Shown in pieces: positions 29,013-37,872 of a stretch of DNA of 64,000 nucleotides. Position 1 is the first letter of the stretch. Each line of letters starts with the position of its first letter. Source of the DNA: CAXBGS01 sp963975425 (GTDB taxonomy: Bacteria > Planctomycetota > Planctomycetia > Pirellulales > Pirellulaceae). A program made the translations under genes and the position numbers. The stretch spans positions 1-64,000 of the forward strand of contig CAXBGS010000006.1 in NCBI GenBank assembly GCA_963975425.1, in the 5' to 3' direction. Below the pieces are notes generated by a model. That model was not told the origin of the DNA and ran no database searches. It saw only the letters and a list, made by a program, of their open reading frames with translations.

Positions 29013-30116
29013 ATGAAGATTTCCCGTATCTGTGCACATCGCGTTGAGCTTCCACTTCATGAGGGATCCTACAAATGGTCCGGCGGTAAATCGGTATCCG
29101 TTTTCGACAGCACGATTGTCAGCGTGGAAACCGCTTGTGGACGGATTGGATACGGCGAAGTTTGTCCGCTGGGGCCGTTTTATTTGCCCGCCTATGCCGA
29201 AGGCGTTCGAGCGGGACTGCGTGAGCTGGCCCCGCACTTGATCGCAATGGATCCTCGCGACTTAGCGGTATTGAACCATCGAATGGATGCCGCACTAAAA
29301 GGACATCCTTACGTCAAGTCGGGAATCGACATTGCGTGCTGGGATATTCTGGGCCAAGTCGCTGGCTTGCCGGTGTGCACTTTGATGGGTGGGCGGTTCG
29401 GAGAGAGTGTTCGGCTGTACCGAGCGATCTCGCAACAACCGCCTGACGAAATGGCACAAAACATTGCCAAGTATCGCGACGAAGGATACACACGGTTTCA
29501 ATTGAAAGTCGGCGGCGACCCCGACACTGATATGCAACGCATCCGAGCCGCTCGTGAAATGTTGTCGCCGTCGGATCGTTTGGTGGCCGACGCCAATACG
29601 GGATGGACACAACACGAAGCGATGCGAGTCGTACGCGCGGTGCGCGATCTAGATGTTTATATCGAACAGCCCTGCGTCAGTTACGAAGAGTGCCTAGCGG
29701 TCCGTCGCAATACGGATCATCCGTTCGTCTTAGACGAAAACATCGATTGCATCGGCGCGCTGATTCGCGCGAAGTCCGATTTGGCAATGGACGTCGTGAA
29801 TCTAAAGATCAGCAAGCTGGGTGGGCTGACCAAAGCCAAGGCGGCTCGCGATTTATGTGTGGAGATGGGCATCGCAATGACCTTAGAAGACAGCTGGGGT
29901 GGCGACGTTACAACAGCCGCCATCGCTCATTTCGCACACAGCACACCGGAGGAATTCCGCTTTACGGCGACCGACTTTAATAGTTACGTCACCGTCAGCA
30001 CGGCCGAAGATGCCCCGCAACGCGATCAAGGATTCATGAAAGCTGGCGAGGCGCCAGGGTTGGGCATCAAGCTGCGGCAAGATGTGATTGGGCCGCGAGT
30101 CGTTGAGGTGACGTGA
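29013..30116 (+). CDS. Mandelate racemase/muconate lactonizing enzyme family (hydroxyproline dehydratase/epimerase-like)
   Basis: The 367-residue protein starts at the ATG at 29013; a longer frame to 28833 encodes no recognisable protein. Enolase-superfamily metal ligands are visible in order: Asp in VADANTGW, Glu in YIEQP and Asp/Glu in LDEN. The candidate catalytic bases are the Lys in RFQLKVGGD and the Lys in LKISKLGG. The N-terminal segment with FDSTIVSVET and GYGEVCPLGPFYLPAYA resembles the subgroup that includes cis-3-hydroxy-L-proline dehydratase and 4-hydroxyproline-betaine 2-epimerase. The substrate is therefore probably an amino-acid or proline derivative or a sugar acid, but it cannot be fixed from sequence alone. 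It stands alone on this strand and converges with the exchanger gene. Confidence 0.8.
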   Translation: MKISRICAHRVELPLHEGSYKWSGGKSVSVFDSTIVSVETACGRIGYGEVCPLGPFYLPAYAEGVRAGLRELAPHLIAMDPRDLAVLNHRMDAALKGHPYVKSGIDIACWDILGQVAGLPVCTLMGGRFGESVRLYRAISQQPPDEMAQNIAKYRDEGYTRFQLKVGGDPDTDMQRIRAAREMLSPSDRLVADANTGWTQHEAMRVVRAVRDLDVYIEQPCVSYEECLAVRRNTDHPFVLDENIDCIGALIRAKSDLAMDVVNLKISKLGGLTKAKAARDLCVEMGIAMTLEDSWGGDVTTAAIAHFAHSTPEEFRFTATDFNSYVTVSTAEDAPQRDQGFMKAGEAPGLGIKLRQDVIGPRVVEVT

Positions 30117-30160
30117 TGCAACAGGCATCGGCCGGTATCGTTTTGCGCGTCGCCGCCGGA

Positions 30161-30979
30161 CTACCCGCCGATCAGTGAAGACCCGAGCAAGAAGGCGAGC
30201 AATCCGACCGGATAGACAAAGCCCACGTTGGCCATGTTCGAACCGGTCAGGTTGTCCAGGGCTTCCTGCGTGTCGTTCAATTGGTGAAGGTTGCCCTCAC
30301 GCCGCGCCGTACCGTACACCGCAAAGAAGCTGACCATTTCAGGAATACTGGTCACCACGCCGAGAATCCATCCGGCGATCGCCGGATGGATGCCAAGTTG
30401 CTCGACCACCTCGGCCGTTGCACCGCCCAAAAAGATGCCCGCGATAGCGATCGCAATCAACGCCGTGATTCCCAGAATCATGCCCAGCGGCAGATTGCCG
30501 ACGGTTTCTGCCGATGGCTCGGCGTCAGGGGTCGGCCGATTCACGCGTCGGTCGACGACTTGATAGACGACAAAAAAGCCCAACAGGATTGGCACAAGTT
30601 GCCACTGCGTATCCATACCGGCACTCATTAGAAACAGCGGCACGACCACCGCTAGCGAGGCGAACCCGATTTCATCGAGGAACCGTTTGTTGAACAGGTC
30701 GCCCCACTGCCGATAGAAAGTCACAGCCAACATCATCAGCGCCGCATTGATGATGTTCGAACTGGCGATATTCCATAGCCCAGCTTCCCAGACGCCGGCC
30801 AGTCCCGCGGCGACCAGACAAACCAGTTCAGGAACCGACGTCGCATACCCGGTGACTTGACCACGTGCTTTCTCGCCCCACTGCAGCGCGCCGGCGACGT
30901 GGTCAATTCCTCGCAGTAATCCATACTTCACCAGCCCGATGATCGCGGCGGCGGAGAAGATCATGACAAACGCTGACAT
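30161..30979 (-). CDS. Cation/Ca2+ exchanger superfamily membrane protein
   Basis: The 272-residue polytopic membrane protein has two inverted halves that each hold an alpha-repeat: GYATSVPELV with SSNIINA in the first, and GVVTSIPEMV with NLTGSNMANVG in the second. This pattern defines the Ca2+:cation antiporter family (NCX/CAX/YrbG-like). The charged Glu in each SxPE motif, needed for cation binding, is present. The protein is shorter than most YrbG homologues (about 320 residues), so one or two helices may be missing. The ion specificity is unknown. Confidence 0.75.
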   Translation of the reverse strand: MSAFVMIFSAAAIIGLVKYGLLRGIDHVAGALQWGEKARGQVTGYATSVPELVCLVAAGLAGVWEAGLWNIASSNIINAALMMLAVTFYRQWGDLFNKRFLDEIGFASLAVVVPLFLMSAGMDTQWQLVPILLGFFVVYQVVDRRVNRPTPDAEPSAETVGNLPLGMILGITALIAIAIAGIFLGGATAEVVEQLGIHPAIAGWILGVVTSIPEMVSFFAVYGTARREGNLHQLNDTQEALDNLTGSNMANVGFVYPVGLLAFLLGSSLIGG

Positions 30980-31144
30980 ACCGAAAACGTCCTTGCTTTA
31001 CTGTTGTTGACTCGAGGTGGTCGCGCGTCAAGATCGTAGCGGCACAGGCCCGTATTCAGAAGATGGTTGCGATATCACACAGCCGGCCACGCCGGTGCTC
31101 ACTCAATCATGGTGACACCGTCGCGGCCGTTCCAGTCAGCGCGG

Positions 31145-31187
31145 TCGATGCGTCTGACGTGGTCAATGCGTCTGACGTGGTCAATGC
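31145..31187. repeat. 18-bp tandem repeat, about 2.4 copies
   Basis: The unit tc(g/a)atgcgtctgacgtgg repeats at 31145-31162 and 31163-31180, with a partial third copy to 31187. It lies in the 222-base gap between the exchanger gene start and the DUF5060 gene stop. The function is unknown; slipped-strand duplication explains it. Confidence 0.8.
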
Positions 31188-31201
31188 ACCGGAATCGAAC
31201 G

Positions 31202-34200
31202 CTAGCGTGTCGTCCGTACAACGGCTAGCCAGTCTTCGCCGTTTTCGCTGGGCGGATTGCCCAGGTCAACGGATCCGCCGCCGGTCACCGACCCTATGGA
31301 ACCGCTTTGCAGCTCGCCACCGGATCGCGGATTGAACCAAAGCACGCTGAATTCGCCTTGGGCTGAACTCAAATCCAATTCGCTGGTGCCTCCGTCGGGC
31401 AGATAAACCAGGTAGACCGAATTGGTTTCTGCCAAGCAATACTTCGAATTGTCGTTCTCTGGATTGCCGACCAACGCGTCTTGGCAGGTCATGTTCCAAA
31501 ACGGAATGTCGTTGTCTTGAAAGAACTCGATGGCGATACGGCAATAGTCCCAACTCTGGTCACGACTACGCCAGTCTTCGCATACAAGATCGTTCTCAAC
31601 GAATTTGTATCCGAAGTAGTATTCCACCCCGGCACCGCCACCCATCAAGTGTCCCCACAAGGTTTGTTTGCGGACTTCGTGCTGCGTGTAGACCTTCGCG
31701 CCGGTTTTGTCGTGACCGTCGAATCCTTGATATCCCAGGTCGGGACACTGTCCATGCGCCGCGCTTCCCGATTCGTCAAACGCGACGATCCAAGGCTTGC
31801 CCGATGCAGCGGACCGATGAGCCCACTTGACGGTTTGGCTGTGCGTGTCCTTGATGTTGCTGTTCTGCAGCGAAAGACCGGTCAATGTGGATTGATCGCC
31901 CAGCAGCGGCAAGTATTTCTTGTCTTGCTCGTTCGGGTATGTGTGCAGGACACGGTTATGTCCATACGCGTCAATGCTTGCGATGTAATTCAGCATGGCC
32001 TGTTGTTGCTCGGTGGTCTGCGTGTTTTCTTCGCCGATGTTCCAGTTCAACGCCAGGTTATGACCGAATCGAGCGATCAGCTCGCGACAGTACAGTTTGC
32101 GCTGGGGGCCAAAGTCGCCACCGTCCAATGACTCGGGTTTATCGTCGTCGTTTTCGGTTTCTTGCATTTTGAAGTGCAGATACATGCCCATCGCCGTGCC
32201 GTGATCAAAGACGACGCCCCATTGGTCCAGCTTGCTGCAGTCGTAGTGCATTTTGTCGTCGCGATGGATGAACGGCCAAACGTTGTCGCCGTCACCGCCC
32301 GCGTTGTAGGTCAGAAACGAAAAAGCGTTGCAACCTTTTCCCGACAGGTAATTGATCGCACCGATCAGGCCTTTACCCTTGCCGTCTTTCCACGTCGGGT
32401 CACCCTCACGCCAATCTTGCACGTGCGGTTGCCACGTTTTTAAGGCGACCTTTTCCGGTTTGCCCGCAATCGTGTTGTCAAAGTCGGCGTATCCGAGCAA
32501 CGTTTCTGGTGCATCCGCGCCGGCCTTGATGAAGTACTTGCCGGTGCCCGCAAATCGCAGATAAGGTTTCTTGACATATTGCAATCGACCTTGGGCACGC
32601 AGGTCTCGGTCGCTCTTGTCCGACGCCGCGATCGTGATGCTGCCTTTCGCGTCGATGGACATGTCGACGGGTTTCATCTGATTCGCATCACTGGCGGCGT
32701 CCTTTTGTAAGAACGAGACTTCGTACGACCATTGTCCCGTGCGATCGGGCGCGAAATGGGCTCGCCATGCCGTGCCCGATTCAGCCGACGTTTCGCCCGC
32801 GTTGCCGTCGGCCGCAAAGTATCCGGGGATGACGTATTCGGTGCCATCGGTGTGTCGGAATCGAACCGACATTTCATAATCGGTAAATGGGTTTGGCGAA
32901 TTGTCCTGCTCATGCGCGTAAGGTCCATCCAGCGTGAGTGTCACCTTGTGCCATTGTTTTTGCTCGCCTGATACCGTCACGCTGCCGTCACCGTTGTCTC
33001 GGCGCGGCAGAATTAGCGGCAATGAGCTGACCGGTTTCGTCGTGTTGCGGTTGGGGGCGGACTTTGCCTTGGCGATCGGGGTGCCTTGTTTCGCAAGCAG
33101 AGGTCGTGCCAATTTCTTTGTCTTCGCGTCGGCCGGCGTGAACGCGATAGCGGCCCATCGGGCGCGGCTATATTCTGCACCGTCTTGCGATGCGATGTTG
33201 GACGTGACCGAGATCACGTCGCCTTCACTGATTTCGACACCGATCCAAGTCTTGTGATAGTTAGGGCCTTCATCGTACATCGATGAGCTGAGCGGGCATT
33301 TGAACTTACCAACGGCCACGTCATCCTTAGCAACGGTGTACGTCGATCGTCCGTCGCTTTCGCCAACCGCCATTAGCGTGACGTCGTACTTGCCGGCAGG
33401 AAAAGGAAACGTCATACCTACCTTTCCTTGCTTGTGCCTATCGGGATTGACGGCCGCCCATTTGCCTTTGTCCAAGTAGTAACCGGTTCCCTGTAACGAA
33501 AAATCGCTCGCTGGAATGACAAGTGACTTTCCTGTGCCCCGGTTGTGCCCCGCTTGTGCCTGTGCCGGGACTGATTTCGCAGGTTCGATCGATGCTGCGG
33601 CGGGCACAAAGGGATACGTTTTTGGCATCGTGCCAGAATGAACCAGCGAGACGGGGCCGGTGCCGCTGGGCCGCGAGAACTCGCGCTGCGTTGTCATGAA
33701 GAACTTGTCGAACTCAAAGCCGTCCTCTCGCATCGAGAACGTGATGGTGTGTTCGCCCGACTCTTTGACGTCGACAAATATTTTGTACGGTTCGCCGCAG
33801 TGAACCTTCTCGGTCCGTTGCTTGCTGTCCCATCGCCACGATCTTTTTCCTTCGCACCACTGCATGCGCTGGCCGCTTTCGGGCCAGGTCCCGTCGATGC
33901 CGACGTGCAACCCGTTGTCTTCGGGACCCGTCGAATGCGCGCGGACCCAAACGTAATACCGGCCTGTGGTCTGGAAGTGGATCTTGTAGTGAAGGACTGC
34001 CATCTTGCCGGGATCGGGCGAGAAATTCGTGCCGCGAATCAGTTTGTCGCCGTGGGTGCGGCGCGTGTCGGGCAGGATTTCCAGATAGGCACCGCCGCTT
34101 GCACCCGCAACATGTGGCGGATCGCCATCCGGTTGGATGTCCGGTGTGCTATCGACCGCAGTCAAATGAAACGCACGTGTTTCGGTGTGAGTTTGCTTCC

Positions 34201-34351
34201 AGAAATGCTCGGCTTCGACGGCAACCATTCCGTCGCTCTCCTTGAAAACGACGTCTTCGCTGTGACTGGGGGTCGCGGTGACCGCAAGGCACGCGAGAAA
34301 GGCGAAAGGATGAAGGACGTATTTGATTGATCTGTGCATGGATTGGTGCAT
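31202..34351 (-). CDS. Secreted DUF5060 / putative glycoside hydrolase with CBM-like N-terminus
   Basis: The 1,049-residue protein has a Sec signal peptide (about residues 1-31, cleavage near SHSE) and an AAAGG ribosome site before the ATG at 34351. About residues 35-215 form a carbohydrate-binding-like beta-sandwich (ending in GFEFDKFFMT). A second beta domain lies at about 270-400, then a DUF5060 domain (WHKVTLTLDGPYAHEQ and the following strands), then a TIM-barrel region with NAFSFLTYNAGGDGDNVW and a candidate acid/base Glu in NWNIGEENTQ (about residue 772). The end resembles the putative collagen-binding domain found after such barrels (LWFNPRSGG). It probably acts outside the cytoplasm on a polysaccharide or glycoprotein. 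It follows the sugar-acid operon on the same strand after a 168-base gap. Confidence 0.75.
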   Translation of the reverse strand: MHQSMHRSIKYVLHPFAFLACLAVTATPSHSEDVVFKESDGMVAVEAEHFWKQTHTETRAFHLTAVDSTPDIQPDGDPPHVAGASGGAYLEILPDTRRTHGDKLIRGTNFSPDPGKMAVLHYKIHFQTTGRYYVWVRAHSTGPEDNGLHVGIDGTWPESGQRMQWCEGKRSWRWDSKQRTEKVHCGEPYKIFVDVKESGEHTITFSMREDGFEFDKFFMTTQREFSRPSGTGPVSLVHSGTMPKTYPFVPAAASIEPAKSVPAQAQAGHNRGTGKSLVIPASDFSLQGTGYYLDKGKWAAVNPDRHKQGKVGMTFPFPAGKYDVTLMAVGESDGRSTYTVAKDDVAVGKFKCPLSSSMYDEGPNYHKTWIGVEISEGDVISVTSNIASQDGAEYSRARWAAIAFTPADAKTKKLARPLLAKQGTPIAKAKSAPNRNTTKPVSSLPLILPRRDNGDGSVTVSGEQKQWHKVTLTLDGPYAHEQDNSPNPFTDYEMSVRFRHTDGTEYVIPGYFAADGNAGETSAESGTAWRAHFAPDRTGQWSYEVSFLQKDAASDANQMKPVDMSIDAKGSITIAASDKSDRDLRAQGRLQYVKKPYLRFAGTGKYFIKAGADAPETLLGYADFDNTIAGKPEKVALKTWQPHVQDWREGDPTWKDGKGKGLIGAINYLSGKGCNAFSFLTYNAGGDGDNVWPFIHRDDKMHYDCSKLDQWGVVFDHGTAMGMYLHFKMQETENDDDKPESLDGGDFGPQRKLYCRELIARFGHNLALNWNIGEENTQTTEQQQAMLNYIASIDAYGHNRVLHTYPNEQDKKYLPLLGDQSTLTGLSLQNSNIKDTHSQTVKWAHRSAASGKPWIVAFDESGSAAHGQCPDLGYQGFDGHDKTGAKVYTQHEVRKQTLWGHLMGGGAGVEYYFGYKFVENDLVCEDWRSRDQSWDYCRIAIEFFQDNDIPFWNMTCQDALVGNPENDNSKYCLAETNSVYLVYLPDGGTSELDLSSAQGEFSVLWFNPRSGGELQSGSIGSVTGGGSVDLGNPPSENGEDWLAVVRTTR

Positions 34352-34414
34352 GGGATGGACCTTTGCGAGGGAGGGCAGGTATTACCGGAGTGGAGTGATA
34401 TGGACGGGAGGCGC

Positions 34415-34460
34415 TGAACGTTGATCTTCATGCAGACTGAACGTTGGTCTTCATGCAGAG
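34415..34460. repeat. 23-bp tandem duplication
   Basis: Two adjacent copies, tgaacgttgatcttcatgca plus gac and tgaacgttggtcttcatgca plus gag, differ at two positions. They sit between the DUF5060 gene and the isopropylmalate-dehydrogenase-like gene. A related duplication of about 20 bp (tcgatgcggtggc with tcgtt following) spans the stop region of the latter gene near 34503-34545. Confidence 0.75.
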
Positions 34461-34519
34461 ACGTAGCGACCTGGCGGTAACGAGGCGGGCACGTTCGCCG
34501 CATCGATGCGGTGGCCTCG

Positions 34520-35632
34520 TTACGTCGATGCGGTGGCTTCGTTGGCAATCATTCGTGTGACTGCTTGGGCGACTTCCGTCGTTGAAGCTTTACCACCGAG
34601 ATCGGGAGTACAGACTTCGCCGTCGGCCAGCAATGCGGCAACGGCACTTTCGATCGCTGCGCCCGCGGCCAGGCAATCCGAATCGTTGTGTCGGTGTCCT
34701 AGCCAGTCCAGCATCATGCCGGCCGACAAAATCGTTGCTAGAGGGTTCGCGACGTTTTGACCGGCAAGTTGCGGTGCGGTTCCGTGTGACGGTTGGAACA
34801 ATGCGTGTTCGTCGCCAATCTCTGCGGACGGTCCTAAGCCCAGCCCGCCAACGATGCCTGCGCCGAGATCCGAAAGGATGTCGCCGAACTGGTTTTCGGT
34901 CACGACGACGTCAAAGTCCGACGGGTTTTGAACCATGTACAAACTCATCGCGTCGACATAGACCGCGTCGTGTTCAATGTCGGGATAGTTTGCCGCAACA
35001 TCGTGAAAGATTTTGCGAAAAAAGGCCATGCTGCGGAACACGTTCGCTTTGTCGACACATGTGACTTTTTGTTTACCGTCGGACGGGCGGCCGTTTCGCC
35101 GGGCGGCAAGTTGAAACGCATAGTCGACGACCTTTGACGTGCCGGCGCGCGTGATGACCATCGTGTCGGTGGCGACTGCGTCGCCGACCATGCTGCCGCC
35201 ACCAAAGGACGCGAACAAGCCTTCCAAGTTTTCACGCAGAATGATGAAGTCGATGCCCGGGCCGGTGTCTTTCAGTGGGCATGGCGCGCCGGGATAAAGT
35301 TTGACCGGTCGGACCGCTGAATGCAGATCAAGTGCCCTCCGCAGTCCCACCATCATCGTCGGTTGAACTTCGGTCCCGTCTGGCTGTCGCACATCGGGCA
35401 AGCCGATTGCCGAGAGCAAGACGGCATCCGCGTCGAGGCACGCTTGCAGCACCTCGGCCGGCAGCGTCTCGCCCGTTTCGCGATACAGTTCGGCGCCGGC
35501 GCGATGCGCGGTGCAGTTGAGCCGAAACGAAGGATATTGCATTCCGATCTGGTCCAGGACCAAACGGGTCGCTTCCATCGTTTCAGGGCCAATGCCGTCG
35601 CCGGGAAGCAGCGCGATTTCGTAAGTCTTCAT
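34520..35632 (-). CDS. Isocitrate/isopropylmalate dehydrogenase-family beta-decarboxylating dehydrogenase
   Basis: The 370-residue protein starts at the ATG at 35632; a longer frame upstream overlaps other genes and is not protein-like. It has the family start ALLPGDGIGPE, the substrate-binding RENLEG (about residues 133-138), Lys195 in CVDKANVF, and the metal-binding Asp residues at 227, 251 and 255 (VYVDAMSLYMV and ENQFGDILSD). The position normally held by the catalytic Tyr (EGxY) appears to be Phe140 (EGLFASFGG). Family members oxidise malate-type 2-hydroxy acids and then decarboxylate; PdxA, which shares the fold, oxidises phosphorylated four-carbon acids. As the last gene of a tetronate-type operon it may act on tartrate, malate or a phosphotetronate. 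The exact substrate is inference. Confidence 0.8.
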   Translation of the reverse strand: MKTYEIALLPGDGIGPETMEATRLVLDQIGMQYPSFRLNCTAHRAGAELYRETGETLPAEVLQACLDADAVLLSAIGLPDVRQPDGTEVQPTMMVGLRRALDLHSAVRPVKLYPGAPCPLKDTGPGIDFIILRENLEGLFASFGGGSMVGDAVATDTMVITRAGTSKVVDYAFQLAARRNGRPSDGKQKVTCVDKANVFRSMAFFRKIFHDVAANYPDIEHDAVYVDAMSLYMVQNPSDFDVVVTENQFGDILSDLGAGIVGGLGLGPSAEIGDEHALFQPSHGTAPQLAGQNVANPLATILSAGMMLDWLGHRHNDSDCLAAGAAIESAVAALLADGEVCTPDLGGKASTTEVAQAVTRMIANEATAST

Positions 35633-35642
35633 GTTCGTGTTC

Positions 35643-35930
35643 TTAAGAGATGCGATGGAGTGTGTGTAGGTTCTTCTCGGCAACCCATTGGCCGACCGTT
35701 TCGGCGAACGAGGCGAAGTGCTCGGTTTGTCGATGCGCGTCAAATGCCGCAGCGTCGTCGTACACCTCGTACAAAAAGAATGTCGAGGGTTGATCGTTGT
35801 CGACCGAAACGTCGAATTGGTGGCAGGCGGATTCCTTCGCGAGCGAATCGGCGGCTTGTTGAAGCACTCGTTCGCGAAACGCGTCGACATGCTCTTCTTT
35901 GATTTTGAACTCAACGGCAACGATAAACAT
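35643..35930 (-). CDS. Antibiotic biosynthesis monooxygenase (ABM/YgiN-like) domain protein
   Basis: This is a single ABM domain of 95 residues with the pattern FIVAVEFKIKEEHVDAF, then HQFDVSVDN and FFLYEVYDDAAAFDAH. The start is the ATG at 35930. Small dimeric ABM proteins include quinol monooxygenases (YgiN), LsrG-type isomerases and L-rhamnose mutarotase relatives. Ten bases separate it from the downstream dehydrogenase gene and 14 from the upstream aldolase gene, so it belongs to the operon. An isomerase role on a keto-acid phosphate would suit the pathway, but this is speculation. Confidence 0.8.
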   Translation of the reverse strand: MFIVAVEFKIKEEHVDAFRERVLQQAADSLAKESACHQFDVSVDNDQPSTFFLYEVYDDAAAFDAHRQTEHFASFAETVGQWVAEKNLHTLHRIS

Positions 35931-35944
35931 CGGTATCACTCGTT

Positions 35945-36577
35945 TCAGGACGGGAACAGTTTCTCTAAGTCGCGGCACTGCCGCGGTGTTAGGTATCGCG
36001 GTTGCTTGTCTTGCAGCATCAGGAACAACTTGGCGGTTTCTTCAAGCTCTTCCATTGCGTAGACCGCTGTGTCTAGCGCAGCGGCCGATACGATCGGGCC
36101 GTGATTGGCTAGCAGGATCGCGCGTGTCTCTCTCGCAGTGCGTTCAACCGCTGCAGCCAGGTCCGCATCGCCGGGTGCGAAATAGGGCAGCATCGGCAAC
36201 TTGCCGACACGCATGACGTAGTACGCCGTCAACGGCGGCAACGCATTGGCCGCGTCGATGCCCTCGATGCAGGAAACGGCGACGGAATAAGTTGAGTGCA
36301 AATGCACGATCGCGTCGTCTTGTTCGCGTGATCGGTACACCGCAAGATGCAACATCGCCTCTTTGGATGGCTTCTCGCCGGAAACATGTGTTCCGTTCCA
36401 GTCGACCTTGGCAATCGCGTCCGGATCGATACGTCCCAAACACGAATTCGTCGGCGTGACCAGAATACCGTCGGGAAGCCGGACGCTGATATTTCCGCTG
36501 CTGCCGCACGTATAGCCGCGGTCAAACAGTGATTGGCCGTGCATCGCGATGCGTTCGCGCAGGTCACGTTCGCTCAT
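35945..36577 (-). CDS. Class II aldolase/adducin-family protein, candidate 3-oxo-tetronate 4-phosphate decarboxylase
   Basis: The 210-residue protein matches the class II aldolase (FucA/AraD/OtnC) fold. The segment SSGNISVR, Glu73 in SKEAMLHLAVY, the zinc ligands His92 and His94 in VHLHSTYS, and His159 in LANHGPIV are all present. The start ATG at 36577 overlaps the stop of the kinase gene by four bases. OtnC, a family member that usually sits next to an OtnK-type kinase, decarboxylates 3-dehydro-tetronate 4-phosphate to dihydroxyacetone phosphate. The adjacency here argues for the same reaction. L-fuculose-phosphate aldolase activity is the alternative. Confidence 0.8.
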   Translation of the reverse strand: MSERDLRERIAMHGQSLFDRGYTCGSSGNISVRLPDGILVTPTNSCLGRIDPDAIAKVDWNGTHVSGEKPSKEAMLHLAVYRSREQDDAIVHLHSTYSVAVSCIEGIDAANALPPLTAYYVMRVGKLPMLPYFAPGDADLAAAVERTARETRAILLANHGPIVSAAALDTAVYAMEELEETAKLFLMLQDKQPRYLTPRQCRDLEKLFPS

Positions 36578-37869
36578 GACAACATCTCCAGTGCTTTGGT
36601 GAAGAAATTGTCGTCGCCGAAGTTGCCGGATTTTAACGCCAGTGCAATCGATGGTTCTTCGAGCGATTCGGTCCAAGGCACGCCGGCGCATATCTCTGGG
36701 CCGATACGGATCGCATTCACACCGATCGCTTGAACGACGGATCCGGATGTTTCGCCTCCCGCGACGATCAACGTGCCAATATCAAACCGACTGATCGACG
36801 TGCAGGCAAGTCTTCCGAAGAACCGTTCGACCGTGTTGGCGGCCTCGTCGACCCCCATTTTTTCTTGCAGTCGAGCAACGGTGTCCGGATCCGATGTTGA
36901 ATAGACGATCAGCGGTTTCTTTGGGTCGGATTGTTCAATCCAGTCGGCGATCCGCGACAGTTCGCCGTCAAAATCGTCGACGATTTTTGCAACATCAATG
37001 GCCCACGCGTCCATCGTCTTCATTGCGGCAGCGACTTGACGGTTGGTCGCCGATGAGCAACTGCCCGAAAGAATCAAGCTGCGGCCGCGTCGATGGGGCA
37101 ACGGAGGATCAACGGCACAAGGCTCGAGCAGTCCTAGTCGCCGGTAAGCCTGAGGTAAAAAACTGGCGATGCCCGATCCGCCCGTCACAAAACGCATCGA
37201 TGAAACGGCATCAGCGATATTGCGTAAATGCGAATCATCACACGCGTCGATCACCACGTGCGCGACTTGTTCGTCTCGGTGTTTGCGAAGTGAGCGGTTG
37301 ATCGACGCGGCGTCTGTGAGGTCCTCGTATCCGGCCAGTCCAACCGGCTGGGTGACTTGCGCCGCAAGGACACGTGTCAAGTCGGCATCGTGCATCGGAT
37401 TGATCGGGTGGTCCTGCATCCCCGACTCGCTAAGCAAGCGATCGCCCACGAACAGGTGTCCTCGATAGACCGTCCGGCCGGCACGCGGGAACGCCGGGCA
37501 ATAGATGGTCTGCGGTTCCCGCAATTCATTCATCACCGCTTCGCTGACGGGACCAATGTTGCCTCGGGGTGTCGAATCAAACGTCGAGCAATACTTGAAA
37601 AAGAATCGTCGGCAGCCCGCGTCACGAAGCACCCGAATTGCGCGTACCGATTGATTCACCGCATCGCGTGGCTCAATCGATCGCGTTTTCAGAGCGACAA
37701 CGATTGCATCGGCCGGCGCATCACGGATTTGATCGGCCGTGGGAGGGGCAAGGAATTGAATGACACGCATGCCGGCACTGACCAAATTGTTGGCCAAATC
37801 GGTGGCTCCGGTCACATCGTCGGCGACGCAGCCTAGCAGGGGTGCTGGCGTGACTTGCGATTCGCTCAT
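36574..37869 (-). CDS. Four-carbon acid sugar kinase (OtnK/DUF1537 family)
   Basis: The 431-residue protein has the N-terminal family signature ADDVTGATDLANNL (about residues 16-29) and the C-terminal nucleotide-binding segment GGETSGSVVQAIGV (about residue 370 onwards), so both halves of the family are complete. Characterised members phosphorylate threonate, erythronate or 2-/3-oxo-tetronate at O4. It starts at ATG 37869, three bases after the cyclase-family stop on the operon strand, and its own stop overlaps the aldolase start. It is the strongest evidence for the pathway assignment of the operon. Confidence 0.88.
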   Translation of the reverse strand: MSESQVTPAPLLGCVADDVTGATDLANNLVSAGMRVIQFLAPPTADQIRDAPADAIVVALKTRSIEPRDAVNQSVRAIRVLRDAGCRRFFFKYCSTFDSTPRGNIGPVSEAVMNELREPQTIYCPAFPRAGRTVYRGHLFVGDRLLSESGMQDHPINPMHDADLTRVLAAQVTQPVGLAGYEDLTDAASINRSLRKHRDEQVAHVVIDACDDSHLRNIADAVSSMRFVTGGSGIASFLPQAYRRLGLLEPCAVDPPLPHRRGRSLILSGSCSSATNRQVAAAMKTMDAWAIDVAKIVDDFDGELSRIADWIEQSDPKKPLIVYSTSDPDTVARLQEKMGVDEAANTVERFFGRLACTSISRFDIGTLIVAGGETSGSVVQAIGVNAIRIGPEICAGVPWTESLEEPSIALALKSGNFGDDNFFTKALEMLS

Positions 37870-37872
37870 GCA

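Noticed and set aside
35643..35920. Upstream extension of the IPMDH-like gene to 35920
   Set aside because: It runs through the ABM-domain gene in another frame. The family N-terminus starts at 35632.
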